64,000 nt of DNA from Lonicera japonica (taxonomy: Eukaryota; Streptophyta; Magnoliopsida; Dipsacales; Caprifoliaceae). Numbering within the stretch: position 1 is the stretch's first letter; each line of letters opens with the position of its first letter. Location: positions 23,833,601-23,897,600 of the forward strand of contig CM038470.1 of the NCBI GenBank assembly GCA_021464415.1, in the 5' to 3' direction. A program made the translations under genes and the position numbers. The notes beneath the pieces are model-generated. The model saw only the letters and a list, made by a program, of their open reading frames with translations. It was not told the DNA's origin and searched no databases. Shown piece after piece: positions 47,182 to 60,779 of this stretch.

Positions 47182-50100
47182 TAGACCTGGCAAAATGAAG
47201 CACGACACGATAACACGACACGAATCGATACGAAATTATAAGTTAATGAGTGAACCCTTAATGAATTTGTGTCACTATTGGGTCCACCCGTTAACACGAA
47301 TTGTTACTGAATCGTGTTCGGATTTACACACTAAATTCGTTAACATATGTTAGACTCGTTAAAAAAATTGTAAATGTTAAATGTAATTGAGGGCATGTAT
47401 GTCATTGCATACAAAAAAAATCCTAAAGATAAAAATAGGGAGTTCTTAAATGAACCCACGACAATGGTGGGGTGAGTTTACGAAATGCATTATAGGGACT
47501 TTAATTTCTGTCGTCGCTAAAACTAAAACTTGAAAATTTTATATAATCCAACAAAAATATTATTCTCATATTATTCTCACGTAGTAAAAGAAAACTTGCA
47601 TTTCTCCCCCATCATATTTTTTTATCGAAAACATTCAACCCACCCCATCTATTTTATACACGCCAATGACATGCTACCTCTTTTTTATACGTCAAACAAT
47701 AAAACCTCTTTTTTTTTCATTGCACATCCAAAAAATGCATTATTGACCTCCAAATTTTTTTATGAACTCATGGTTCAGTAATTGAAATATCTCCCTAAAC
47801 CCTTAAATCTATCACTTATTCATATTTAATAAAAGTACTTCATTTTTTGTATTTTAGTATTCATTAGAAAATTATACAATTAAATTTGAGCAACATAACA
47901 AAAATAATATAACTTATATATTATATAAATAAATATCAAATACAAGTCATAACAATTCATTTTTTGCTATAAAGTAGTTCATAAAAACATTTTTTAAATT
48001 TATTTTAGGCAAAAAAAGACATTTGATCATTAGCACGGCGTGTTCTAATCATCAAACTTTTTTTTTTAATATCGTATATATCATCAAGTAAAATTATACT
48101 CAAAACATCTATCCATTAGATTTCAATCCTTAAATACTGAATCAAATTAATAGAATATAACTAATTAATGCAATGATCATTTGGATAATCATTATTCAAT
48201 TAACAAAAATATGTAATCTATTGAATAACAATTAAAAAATATTTTAAATCCATAAATCTAGTAATATACTAGTAATTATTGTAAAAATAACCTTAAGTTA
48301 TATCCTAAGTATTGCTTATCTTAATTAGAGTTGTAATATATATATATATATATATATAAACGCATTAGGGTATACTCGTGTTGGACGGCACGGTTAAATG
48401 GAAAAAATTAAAATAAAACTAATAATCGAAAAAAAAAAGCAAAAATGTGAGAAATTAGGAATACAAATTATTCGGAATTTGAGACTTTATACTTAATCAT
48501 AGTGAAATGGTGAACAATATTGACCGAACCAACCTGAATTGGCACAAGTTGGTCTTTTCTCTATGCCACGCAGTTGAATACTCAAAATTTAGATCCAATT
48601 TTCAGGCCGTAAATACCAAAAGCTTGGCCACTGATAAAATGTCAAAACTCTACAATTAAGTTTCAAGCAATTTTTTTCAAAAAATTAACAGTGCGATAAT
48701 TGCTGGTAAAACAATTTAAACCAATAGGGGGTGATCGGAGAACATTACAAATAATGCGAAATTTACAAATATACTTAAATGAAATAAGTACGCGGAAACA
48801 ATTAGCTGAAATATAATAACATGCGATTAAAAAATTTATAGATGTTTCTTTTTTCATATTACATTTTTTTCCCTAATATATTGCATACTTTATTTAGCAA
48901 ATTATAATAGTCTTAAGTATAGTTATATCTTTTTTTTTACTCAAAAGTTTATTTGTTGGATACTAAATTAAACTTAAAAGTGCATGGGCCAAATGTGAAA
49001 GTGAACAACCAACTTAGCATATCGAAATTTAGTATTTTAAAATTAACCATGTCAGTCCGATATGAAAATGGTCCAAAAATTAGATTTATCGGATCGTGCG
49101 CATACCCATGTACAACATAGTTAATTTTTTGTTTACTTTGTAACAAATCATTTATGAACTATTTCATATCTTTTTTTTATGGGCAACTGTTTCATACCAT
49201 TTGAAATGAGTAATGATATACATACACAAACTATATCCTTAAGTAGAATATTAATTAACTTTTCTTAAAAAAATAAATTATATATAAATTTATAGTCATA
49301 ATGGGTCTTATTTTTTTATTTTGATTAATAAGTTACTAATATATACATATTATTTAAATTTAATTTTCAATGTTATGACATTTTAAATTTTATAAAAAGA
49401 ATTTATGAGAGAGAATAATTTGAAAGAACAGATAGTGTAAAGTTTTATTTGATTGTATGTGTTTAAGGTGTATGTGTATCTTATATTTGTTTAATGTGAG
49501 TATAGAAATACATCTAAGCGTGTAGATTGTGTGTAAAGTGATGAGAAATTTTTTGAATCATTGATTTAATAAGCTTTTAAGAGATAGATTTTTTTACTAT
49601 CTTTCCCTTATAATATAGATTTAGATATATATATATATATATATATAAATTTATGTATGTATAAAGACTCATGTAATTTTTCTATCATTAAAATAGAAAA
49701 AGAGAAATAAATATTGGTTTTGATTGCACTTAGTTTCTTTAGCTTTTGCTACCGGAGATAACGTAAAACTGCTGTATTAATTTTGTTAACAGTGGACTAA
49801 GAAGAAAAGAAAAAAAAATAGTGGGTGAGTATTAAGATAAAATTAGGATAACCAAATATACATTTTTAGGTGAAACAAATAAAATACTATGTGGGGTGAA
49901 AAAATAAATTAGTAGGTGTATTAAAGATAACTCAAAAATAATAAGCGACGGTTTTTTGTTAAGAGAGAAATAGGGGTGAGAAGAAAGGATTTTAATCTAT
50001 TTTTTAGGTTCTTTTAATTTAAACTTTAACTTTTATAAGGGTGAGAAGAATAACAATGTGAGTGTATTTAAGAACACCCTAAAAATATCTTACTTATCTC

Positions 50101-50557
50101 TCTTTTCACATTTCTAGCCTTTATCTCACTCTTTCTCTCTCTAAATTCCCGATCCCTCTTTTCCCTTCTATAACAAATCCACCAATGGCCACCATCTCTT
50201 CCATCCTTTAAATCCTGCCATCCATTCTCGAACTCTAAGGAAGAGGAGTTCATCATCACAGAGAAAGATTTTCATCTATCTTTGTCTCCGTCTCTGCCTC
50301 TGTATTTTATGTTATCTTTTTTTTAAAAAAAATCTTGACTTTGTTGTATTGAAATTTACGCGAGAATTTGGAATACAAACAAAATACCAAATTAAACGAA
50401 TTGTATTTATATTATCCGTTAATAAAACAAACTGTGTATGAATTCTAAAAATACACCCGTTAGCCTTAACAGATCGTGTTCGTATTTGCCTTATTTTTAC
50501 CTTCACCCGTTAAGACCCGACACGAACACGATTCAACACAATCCGTTGACAGGTCTA
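47182..50557. mobile_element. hAT-type element, interrupted by a MULE-like element
   Basis: It begins TAGACCTGGCAA and ends TTGACAGGTCTA, flanked by a perfect 8-bp duplication GTGTATAT (47174-47181 and 50558-50565). The outer parts (about 256 and 470 bp) carry repeated 'acacgacacgaa/ttcgtgt' motifs; the middle is the element listed next. It encodes nothing. Confidence 0.87.
47438..50079. mobile_element. MULE-like non-autonomous element, 2.6 kb
   Basis: The left end GGGAGTTCTTAAATGAACCC and the reverse complement of the right end GGGTGTTCTTAAATACACTC pair, and both have 'ctcaccc'-type text further in. Flanks carry the identical octamer TAAAAATA (47430-47437 and 50080-50087), one base shorter than the usual MULE duplication. 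The termini resemble those of the complete MULE at 4012. The interior is AT-rich with no recognisable gene. Confidence 0.65.
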
Positions 50558-50565
50558 GTGTATAT

Positions 50566-51271
50566 GACATCACCCATGTCCAAAAAACGAAGAAGTAAGT
50601 AAAGAAAAACCTTCTATTAAGGCAGGGAGGTACCCATGTGATCTTGTCCCCTTTTAATTTTCAATTTTCAATATATATATATTAATTAAAAATGCCTCCT
50701 GCCCGGTTAAGTCTTTCCTTTCAAGGTTGTGTTAGTTTTGATTGTGGTTTTCTTTGATCAAAAAAATAAAAATATTAAAAATATTGTAATCAATCTTGAT
50801 ATTATAATAAATACCAAGATACAATATTTAGCATAAATTAAATATATTCTACTCCTACCCTAATTTGAAATATTGTGAGTAATTTTTATGTAAGCTGATA
50901 ATATTATTTAATTTGTGCATGCTGAAGCAAATAATTTCAATGGCTTTGTAACCCATTGCCGTTCGCCTTAATTATCCGCATAATAAGGAGGTCTTCTATT
51001 GTGGTGGTTGATGTCCTCCTTTATGTCAATAATTTAATTAACATTTTTGTGAACACAACACCAAAAATTTATTTTGGCAATAGTTGCAACTATTTATTTT
51101 TAATACCTCTTAATCTTAATTTTTTTTACTCTAAATGTTTATCGTTATTCTAGTGCAAGTAGAGATTGATGAATAAATCTCAATGTTTTAAGTTTGTGAC
51201 AACATTTTTTTAAAAAAAATATTTTAAACAAATTAAGAAAATGCCTAATTTACAGACGTATATTTTTTTCT

Positions 51272-51304
<33 letters not shown>

Positions 51305-52140
51305 TTGTAGTTGATAATGTCTTTAAATAATAATTTAAGAAGTAAAATCACTTTAATAATTATTTATATCTATACAAGCCCCAATAAAAATCTTGTTTGC
51401 GTTCCTGTCCAAAGGCACATCTTTATTGGTAGGTCATTGGTTTTGAATCATGAGTCTTTTTCACTTGAAGTAAATACCTTAACCACTTTGATCTATTCAG
51501 TGCCTCTTATACATAGGGTTTGACGTAATTTATACGCGTTTGTGCAGTTCACTAATTTTTCAATATATTATTAATTTTTTGATCCCGTGTCATAACTACG
51601 AATATTTATTTATAGTACCCTTCAATTCCCTCCTAATTAAAAATCTTCTTTGTTTTCTAAAACTTTCTGAATTAATAGTCTATTTTCTAAATTAATTTAT
51701 CAAAATTCGCTCATAACTAAAAAAATATATATATTAAGTTTTCAATTTTTTCGAAAGAAAATGCATATATAGTTCTTCAAAATTGTTGGAAGAAACTGTA
51801 TGATTTGAGATTATAGCTTGAAATATCTTCACGACAAATCTACGTACAGGATCTTTGTGAGAAGGGACAGCAAAACAGAAAAAAAAAAAAAAAAATCTTT
51901 CACAAGTTGGAAATGGTTTATTAAATAAAGACAAATTTATCCATTCTTTTGAAATTTAAAATAGGGACTTAAATTTTTTGAACGTCTGAAAATTTTTATT
52001 TTTTTCCTCCTAACATTAATGTCCATACAAAATTTATGGAAAGATATATCAAATTTATCCTCCACTACTAGTTATATTAAAAAAAAAATTTATATATATA
52101 ATATTTAGAATGTCTAATACAAACTTTTATTTAAAGACTG
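50566..52140. other. Gene-free AT-rich stretch
   Basis: Contains a TA microsatellite at about 51277-51302. Open frames are short, low-complexity and unsupported. Confidence 0.5.
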
Positions 52141-52146
52141 AGAGCA

Positions 52147-52610
52147 GTGGCGGGGCAAGTGTTGGGTAAGATGGGTCCTTGCCCATTTTAATTTTTAAAA
52201 TGTGTTTATTTTTACTAGTTATTTTTTAAAAATTAATTTTAACTAGTAATAAAATATATTTTTGCTCACTTTATTTTATACTCCCTTTGTCCCAATTTAA
52301 TTGTCACATTTGAAAAATTAAAAATTAAGGAGACATAATAATTATTTCAAGAAAAAATACTTATTTCTAAAAATGCCCTTTACTTTTCTTCTAAAAAAAA
52401 GGTGGCGGGACCTACAATAAAAAAAAGTGGTAGGACCTTAAAGGGTAATATTAGAAATAATAATAAAAAAATACTCTAATTAATGACCTGTTAAATATAA
52501 AAAATAGACAATTATTTTAAAATATCTAAAAATAAAATAGTGGACAATTTAATTGAGATAAAGGGAGTATAAAATTTTCCAGCCTCCCCCTCCCCGTTGA
52601 GGAAACAAGA
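52147..52610. repeat. Decayed hAT-like sequence hosting a Stowaway MITE
   Basis: The left part reads CAGTGGCGGGGCAAG, typical of plant hAT ends, and the right part ends in C-rich text (cctccccctccccgttgagg). No target duplication could be confirmed. The Stowaway MITE at 52281-52567 lies inside. Confidence 0.4.
52281..52567. mobile_element. Stowaway MITE, 287 bp
   Basis: Classic ends CTCCCTTTGTCCC and (reverse complement) CTCCCTTTATCTC with the TA duplication on both sides (52279-52280 and 52568-52569). Stowaway elements are moved by Tc1/mariner transposases. Noncoding. Confidence 0.95.
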
Positions 52611-53516
52611 TCAGGTTTGACAAATTGATCATAAGGCCCCATGCATAATTAATGTACAACTATTATTATTGTGAATTATTGCTCTTTGAACCCCTACTTT
52701 CCAATCCTTTACTAGTTTTCAATCCACGTTATGCATAGGTGTTTTAAATTTAAATATATAATAAAATACATAAATATTTGTAAACTATTAAATAGGATGG
52801 CATTGATATAAGATTAAGCCGTTTAATTAGGTTGCTTTTTTGAATGATCTTAGTAGAGTTTTATTATTGCCTTTCAAGAATTATTATCATAAAAGAAATG
52901 TGGGTAATGTACATATATAGTAAAAGTACAAATCAAAATATATGATTAAAAATATATATAGGGTCCAACAAAAGATGTATACTAAAATTAAAAAATATAA
53001 TCTTATTCTTTTCGATATTCTCATAATTCAACCCTACAAATTTATTTCACTTTAAAATATTAAGGACTATATAAAACACTTCAAAACATTTTCAAAACTA
53101 ACATTCTCAATCATTTAGAGCAGTTAACAACACCCTTCCAAGAGTACAAAGTTAAAATCACTTATACATGTGTAGACGATACTTGTACAAATTGAGAAAA
53201 AAAAAAGCAAATTAATAATACCTATTCTATACTATTTTGCTTTTGTTATACAATGAAATATATATCTGTACCGAGATATATACAAATACAACAAAAAAAA
53301 GGAGGGAGAACAATCAAATCCATTAAATTTTTATTAGTCTTAACAAAGGAGGAGGCTTATAAATAAGTGAAAAAAATGAAGATGAGGAGATGACGTAAAC
53401 CGAGACTACTATGAATGTGAAAAGACTGGCATAAATATAGAGGCATAAACCTTTAATGTCGTAATAGACTTTGAATAAACAATGTGTGTAAATGTTGCAT
53501 GTAAAGTTGCAATGAT

Positions 53517-54057
53517 TAGGGGTGTGCATAGTCCGGTTGACCGGACCGTTGACCATTAGACCGAACCGGACTGAACACTTCAGTCCTAGGAATTTTGGGA
53601 CCGGATAGGACCAAATTGCTAGCTAAGACCGGACTGGACCGAACCAATTTAAACGGTCCGGTTTCGGTCGATCCAACCAGTTTGGGCTTTTTTAATGGGC
53701 CAATTTAATTTTGGTTTTTTATTTATTTTCACACTTATTCAGACCATTTTCCATAACATATATATTTATATATATGTGAATCCCATTTTAATGGACCAAT
53801 GCTTTCTACACATACAAACAAAAATACATAGGCCCAAATTTCAAAACTCTTAATACCAAAATATATAGGTCCAAAATATAGCAAACTTAGGTACAGTTCG
53901 ATCCGGTAAGATTTTTGGGTAATTTTTTTGAATCGGACCGTAGACCGAACTGAATAATAACGGTCAAAGATTTTTCAGACCGGACCGTTGTATGTATGAA
54001 ACATGAAAAAAAACCTTATATTTTGGTTCGGTCTGGGTCAGTTTATACACACCCCTA
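53517..54057. mobile_element. hAT-type MITE with perfect 8-bp target duplication
   Basis: Begins TAGGGGTGTGCA and ends ACACACCCCTA, flanked by GCAATGAT at 53509-53516 and 54058-54065. The interior is rich in 'ggaccg' and 'accgaacc' motifs. The remnant at 13145-13330 belongs to the same family. Confidence 0.93.
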
Positions 54058-54065
54058 GCAATGAT

Positions 54066-56050
54066 ATACCGCCATAGAAATTAAGATAATATTAAAATTA
54101 ATTAATACAATAATAAATGCTCCATTATGAAAAAACTTTCTCCATTTTACTATTATTGTTATAGATTGTTATAGATTTGAGTAAGGCAGAGTCTATGGGT
54201 GGTCGTCCCTCTTTAACTTACTATGCAGTATTATTCAAATAATATATTAAATTAACAGTTGTTATTTAACTGTTGCAACTTAAACGATTTTTTTTATTTA
54301 AATTAAAAAAAAAGAAAACAATTAAGTTTACCCTACTCATATGTTAACCTAATCTATTTTATATATTGTTATTATATACTTTTAATGTAAAAAAATTATT
54401 AAATATCATACTGCGTACATGTAAAGTGCGCATTTAGATTAATAATATATAATAATACATGCAAGACCGAATTAGCCATATTTACTTAAATGAAAATATC
54501 TAAATCTCTTCTTTTATTATGATTAAAAAAAAAAACCTTCTCCTCCCCCAAAATCTATATAAAACACAAATGCAAGATCTCCCATGTCCGGATGTGAATA
54601 ATGTTTATATTTTTTAAATTTTTTGTCTCATTACATTTTAAGTATTGAAAAATTATTATAAATTCTTCTGTAGTTACGCACTATAATCAGACGAATGAAA
54701 CATATACCTACTTAATAATGTAAATGTGCAAGATAAGTTAAATGTTCTTTCTTTCTTTTTCTTTTTTATTTTTTTAAAGAATGAGGATCACTCATAATAG
54801 TATAAAAATTTTATAACAGTTGAATAAAAAAAAAAGGGTTCAAAGAAGTTACAAAAGTCGTTGTCATCTTGACCACATCAAAAGGCAGGATGGTCAATTA
54901 ACAATTCAAATTTAATTTTTTAAGTGGACCTTCTTTTATTTTTTTGGTATACAATTTAACTTCTATAATATATGAGTGGTTTTTATATTTATGTATACAA
55001 CTATAATGGACACACTAATTTGGAGGCCACTAGCTAGAAAGTTGAAAATCTTGGAAGTCCGAGACCGTCCGCCTTCTTCGTCATGTCTCTGGACCGGCTC
55101 TATTAAAGGGTTATATAGTAATTACTTTGAAAAAGTGGGGAGGATATCAAAGATAATGCTCATGAGTTAATTTCCAGGGGGTTATAATTTGTGGCAAACA
55201 TAAAATAGTTTATAATGTTGATTTTCGCGGGTTTAATTTATATTTTTTGTGAATTGCCAAACGTTGTAAATGAATGGATACGAAGAAGAAGAAGATTTCG
55301 GGGGGCTAATAAATTGTGGGCAACATAAAATAGTGTTCAGGATATTTCATGGTGTATTTTTACCATTGAAACTTGCATTTGATTTTCTCCAAACAAATTA
55401 ATTCCTTTTTGAATTTAATTTAATTTAAATTATTTTCTTATTTTACAAAATTCACAAAAAAATTGATTTAGCTTTTCCTTTGGGATGAAAGATTGCTCCG
55501 TCATGAATAGTAATTTAGATTGATCCACACACAAAAAATAATTAATAAAGGTAGAAAGGGAGTAAGTGATTAACGTGCTAGTTTGTTAATAAGTAAAGTT
55601 GGGCCAACCAAAATCTTGTTTTCCATCATCCCATTTAATTATATTTTCTAAGTTAACTTATAATAATTATCTAATTTGTTAACAGTTCGTTTGATTGTTT
55701 CCCAATTTACAAATTAGATTATTTCAAATTACTTAATTTGTGAATTATCTAATTTTAATATTTGATTGCAAAAACGAACGTATATATAAAGTCAATCATA
55801 AACATAAGTTAATTCCTAATTTATTATATAATAAAACGTAAATACATAGTTAAAATTGTATAAACTATTATACAAATTCATGTGAAAAAATCACACCACA
55901 CATTTTTTTAATAGAATTAAAAAAAAGTGCAATTTATAAATTTATATTGAAATAATTATATGCAACAAAAAAGTTAACCCTCTTTTTTTTTTCTTTTTTT
56001 TTTTAAGTTCAAAGACACAAAGAACAACTACAAAAGAATAAAAAGGGAAG
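54066..56050. other. Gene-free AT-rich stretch
   Basis: No gene, RNA or element recognised; homopolymer runs and short unsupported frames only. Confidence 0.5.
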
Positions 56051-56059
56051 AAGGGAGTT

Positions 56060-56632
56060 AATGTGTGAAATATCAATTTAAGGTTGTGTCGTTTTTGACC
56101 TTTATACCCTTTGGATAATAGTAATGTTTTACTAGAAACCGCTTACTGTTCGTATAATAAAACGGGTTTTAATTGTACGGCCAAAGAGTGTAAAACCTAC
56201 AGGGTCGCACACCAAAACGAGTTGGATCAAAACGAATTAAAACGGGCCAAGTTGGACTTGGGCCCAGTTCGTTTGTTGCTTAGGGTTCTCACTAGGGTTC
56301 CCTTATAAAAGGGAACCTTTGTTCTTCTTGGCCGTCAACGAAATTGAGAGAGGCAAGAAAATTCGAAATAGCAGAGAGAACCCTAGAGGGCGCTAGTACA
56401 CCAAGCAAGATCTCATCTCGTTCGTGTGTGCATACCGTAGAGGCGTCGTGTTTTCTACGCTAAGGACGACAACAACAGAAGGATCAGATCCATCCTGTTC
56501 GTTTCATTGACATCAAATCTCGATTAAGGTATGTCATCTGTCGATTTTATTGAACTGCATAGATCATAGGATTCAATGATTAGTGCGTAAATTAGTGTAT
56601 GCGATGCATGATTACTGCCCTAATTTACTAAC
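56060..56632 (+). promoter_or_regulatory. LTR-like or promoter-like segment with TATA box
   Basis: A strong TATA box (cccttataaaaggga, about 56297-56312) is followed by a leader-like stretch, 'ttgacatcaaatctcgatta' and aggtatgtc, and the segment ends ctaaca. This layout resembles a copia LTR (TATA in U3, then R and U5) but no primer-binding site and no target duplication were found. The alternative is a host promoter with a 5' untranslated exon; 'accctag' telobox-like motifs occur near the TATA. No coding region follows in sense. Confidence 0.35.
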
Positions 56633-59040
56633 AGGGGGAAGGGAAACCAAATCTAAAGGAAGCCTTTCTTTAACAATTTCCGACGCAATATAATGAGCCG
56701 CTCTATTAGAAGGTCTAGGAATAAAAGAAAAGAATAAATTAACCAAGGCCGAAAGAGATCGAATATTGGCAATGAAAGCATCAATATCCCATGGAGGCTG
56801 AAGATCGGATGAGCAAAGATCGATTAGCTGTTTGCAGTCGCATTCCACAATTTTGTGATGCCATCCTCTAGACCAAGCTATGAGACAACATTCACGTATC
56901 GCCCAAGCCTTATTAAAAAGAGGGGAAGACAAAAGGATGCTCTTACCAATGCCATCAATGATAGAACCCGAAGAATCTTAAGCAATGATCCTAACTGAGG
57001 CATGGTTAGATGATATCACAAAGCTGCCATCACATTTAAGCTTGATGAGACCGAGAGGAGGGGCTAACCACTGAACAAACTTTATCTCGGAAGAGGAGGG
57101 TGCCGAGTGAGGATTAAAAGATAACCCATTTGACCATTTAGATGTAGATAACAAAGCAAGGTGGCAGACATCTTTTGGGTTTGGGTTTATATGCTCGAAA
57201 ATGGCTTTGTTCCGGCCCAACCAAATGTGCCATGCGACAAAGACCAAAAAACTCACCTCCGAGGAGAGATTCAAACCTTGAGAATCAACTAAAGCTGAGA
57301 ACCAATGCACGATAGGTTAGTTAAAGGGGCGAGGGAAGAGATGTGACACCTTGCTATTTTTCCAAACTTTATTTGCCCAATTACATCTAAAAATAATATG
57401 CTCAAAGGATTCTATCTTATTCCCACATATAGAGCAAACCGGAGAGGCACCAAAATTTCGGATGAAAAGATTTTCAACTGAGGCTAACGCGTTATAGCAT
57501 CATTTCCACCAAAAAATTTTACATTTTAGTGGGCAATTAAGCCTCCAAAGAGCTTTCCACATCAAAGGGGAGGGGGGAAGAAGGATGATGGCCTGCTAAC
57601 CGAAGAAGATTCCAATAATTGGCGAGCAAAGAAGTATCCAAATTTGACGGTGTAAGATCTGTTAAAAGAATGAGGCCACATAACTGAATCTGAATTCTTG
57701 GAAAAACTTAGAAGGATTCAAAAGATAGTTTGCACCACTTCTGGCGAGAATAAGTTAGATAGGGAGGGAATATGCCCGAACAAGAAGTCTGGTTGATGAG
57801 GTCTCTAACAAGAGTGAAGTTACTATCGACAGGTTTGGGAATGGTGACTTTGAAGTCGGGTAAGGTTAGCACCCATTGACTATCCCAAATAGGAAGCTGG
57901 GAAGTTTTACATATCTGCCAGTAAGATCCTTTAAAGAGGAGGTTGCGACCCCTCAGAAGGCTAGACCACACCTTCGATGCCTTATTTCCTTTCTTTGCTT
58001 CCAGGAAGGAATAGTGAGAGAAGTACAAGCTTTTCAAAACTTTAATCCACAAGGCATTTGGGTTTTTGATGATTCGCCAACTATGTTTGGCAAGAAGGGC
58101 CACATTAAAGCTTTTAAAGTCTCAAAAGCTGAGACCACCATCCTTTTTAGATTTCGAAAGCTTCTTCCAGTTCGTCCAGTGAATTCTCTTGCTGCTTCCG
58201 GGCCTTGCCCACCAAAAGTTGAGTGTAAGGGCTGAGATTTTGTTGCAAAATTTTTTTAGGAAAATGATGCAAGACATATAGTAGGATGTGATAGCTTGAA
58301 CGACGGCCCGGCCTTAATAAGAACTTCCCTCCCCGCTGATAAAAACAGCGAGTTTTTCCATCCTCTCAATTTAGCATATGCATGAAAGAATAATGGCAAG
58401 GGATTCAGAAGTAGATTTTCCCCAAAAGACCAGGATGCCCAGATAGTTTGCATTCTTATCAAAGAAAGATATATTCAGGATAGAGCTCAAAACCCGTCTT
58501 TGAGAAGAATTTACATTGGTTGAGAAAAGGATACCCGATTTCGAAAGGTTAACCAGCTGCCCCGAGGCTGCACTGTACTCTGAAATGATTGAAATTAAAT
58601 TAAAGCATTCCTTAAAGTCAGCATTAATTCAAGAAGACGATAGAGTCATCTGCAAAGAATAAGTGGTATAAAATAGGGCTGCATTTTCTCATTTGAATAC
58701 CAAAATCTGCTTAGAGATACCAGCTTTGGATAGCATTCGAGATAAAACATCTTGGACATTAAGAATAAATACTGGGATAGCGGATCCCCTTGTCTTAAAC
58801 CGTCTCTGGCCGAATAAAGCAAACTGATGAGCCATTAACGACAAAATTATAGGTAACAGTAGAGACACATTGCATGAAGAGATTAACCCATTTTCCATTC
58901 AAACACATCTTCCTGAGAATAGCTTCCAAAAAGTCCCACTCCACTCTATCATAGGCTTTGTTGAGATCGAGTTTAATGGCCATATTGCCATTTTCCCCTC
59001 TATTTTTGGTTTTTAAGAAATGAGTCCTTTCATTATATCC
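56612..59040 (-). pseudogene. LINE 2: ORF2 fragment (reverse transcriptase to RNase H)
   Basis: Reading right to left on the minus strand: THFLKTKNRGENGN and AIKLDLNKAYDRVEWDFLE (reverse transcriptase start), then REVLIKA, LLAKHSWRIIKNPNALW with VLKSLYF (post-RT region), a zinc-binding part, HIWLGRNKAIFEH, and a plant RNase H with KCDGSF, a Glu in AIRECCL and ECDCKQLIDL. Many stops and frame changes separate the pieces, so it is dead. It is 5'-truncated: the endonuclease is missing and the match ends near 59040. No poly(A) tail is seen at the left edge, where it abuts the LTR-like segment. Confidence 0.9.
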
Positions 59041-59421
59041 AATTTAACCTTTAAAAGAAAATACAATTCAAATTTGTAAAACCCAAACTCAAACCCACAT
59101 GCAAATCCTCAATTCAGCTAACAAACACCATTTGAATCTTTTTCAGCACATTAATATCATAATATGAAAGAGGAAACATTAATGAATTTTATGATGCTCC
59201 TACTTGTGATGTTGAAAGTCAGAAAGCAATATGTACATTGCCCAAAGGGCCGGGTCAGATATTTTGGTGGCTCAAGGCAAAATTTGAAAACGATGCCCAT
59301 TAATTGTATAAATATAATTTTTTTCTAAGAAATGGTCACTTAGTTGAAAAAGAGATTTGAAAGTGAATTGATAATCACTGATTATTTAGAAAAAAAAAAT
59401 TGTGCTATATTTTATTTTTTA

Positions 59422-59590
59422 GGATTAATTGCACTTTACCCACCCAAACTATACACCAATTACACTGTGCCATACCAACTATTATTTTTTCCAATTTTTA
59501 CACTGAACTATTAATTTTGTTGTAATTTACCCTAAATTGGTAACGGAGTTAATAAATTGATGGAATGAAAAGGCAAAATAGGTAAATAAC
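59422..59590 (+). repeat. Left terminal inverted repeat of MULE 2
   Basis: Matches the reverse complement of 63527-63695 over its length with roughly 10-15 percent differences by eye. It lies upstream of the GRF-like gene and may be its promoter. Confidence 0.88.
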
Positions 59591-59755
59591 ATATCCCTTC
59601 CATTTTTCTCGCCAAAAATATTTTGCTTTTTCTTCTGTATATCAATATAACTATAGTATATATATATACACATGTGTGAGTGAAGATACAGTGAGAGAAG
59701 AAAGAGAAAACGTAACAGTGGAGAGAATAAAAGAAAGAAGAGCAAGAGCACCACC

Positions 59756-60082
59756 ATGGAAGGTATACGCATATGCGGAAACATAGTAATCATTCGCACC
59801 TCATGGACAGATCTAAACCCTGGAAGACGATTTCGATCATGCCAAATTTGTGGGAATTTCAGCTGGGTTAATCCACCCATGTACAATAGAGATAAACAAA
59901 TAATACCCGAATTGCTTTAAAAGATTAGAGCGCTAGAAGCAGAAACAGTGATGGGGAGAAACATAGGAAGGGAAAGGCTTATTTGGGTTATATTATTCTT
60001 CTCTTGGGTTTTGATTCTACTGTTGTGGGTAGGGGATATGGAGAACCCTAATAATGGGGATAATATGAAGAGTGACCTGTGA
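59756..60082 (+). pseudogene. GRF-type zinc-finger gene with one internal stop
   Basis: The frame starts at an ATG in good context (ccaccATGG). It reads a short zinc finger with TSWTDLNPGRRFRSC then GNFSWVNPP and IIPELL, the signature of plant GRF zinc-finger proteins. After a single TAA (59918-59920) the same frame continues with KIRALEAE, a hydrophobic segment (LIWVILFFSWVLILLLWV) and a stop at 60082, as in the usual GRF layout of zinc finger, short coiled region and membrane anchor. It is thus a 108-residue protein broken by one stop. GRF fingers are nucleic-acid-binding; the role here is unknown. It is convergent with the transposase, like mudrB with mudrA. Confidence 0.72.
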
Positions 60083-60779
60083 GATATTTGGTTTATATAT
60101 GGTTTTTTAATAGGGCCAGGCTTATAGTGGGTTTTGAAGAATACTCTGTTTTGTAATTGTGGCTGTCTTAAGTGGGTTTTGAAGAATGCTATGTTTTGGT
60201 TGTTCATTGTTGAATGCTAATGTATGTGAATTCAACATTAATGTTAAATTAATGGCAAGTTGGTTGTTAATTTAATGGTTAGTGCTATGTTTATTATATT
60301 TTGTATTGCAATTTAATGATAATGGTATAAATATATATATTTCACAATCCATAATCCACCAAACAAAGCACTATACCAGAGTCAATTCCATAATATTTCA
60401 CATTCAAAATACCATGTCATTTACAATTAGCTTGACCTCCACAATTAATTATGTCACCATCGACAATTAACTTTACACCCAAAAAGCATAAAGCCAAAAA
60501 TAGAGAACTTAACATCCAAAAAGTTTAAAGCCAAAGCAAAGTACTAATATTCAAAAAACATAGTACTGAATTTACACAAAAGAAGTACTTTAATAGAGTA
60601 ATCATATCACCAACATAAAATTACAAGTACAACTAAGTGGTCTTCCAAGAGGGTCTTCATGGAGGGGTATTTGTATTTTTCCTGAACCCTTTATTTCCAT
60701 ACCAAAAAATTGGAACTGGTCCACCTGAATCCTGCCTTGTTCTTTTTGTTAATATGTTCTGCCCACCTCTATTTGCTCT

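Noticed and set aside
53323..53556. Open frame of 77 aa on the minus strand
   Set aside because: It runs from AT-rich DNA into the hAT MITE at 53517 and has no domain.
57876..58235. Plus-strand open frame of 119 aa
   Set aside because: It is antisense to LINE 2 ORF2, whose domains on the minus strand are clear.
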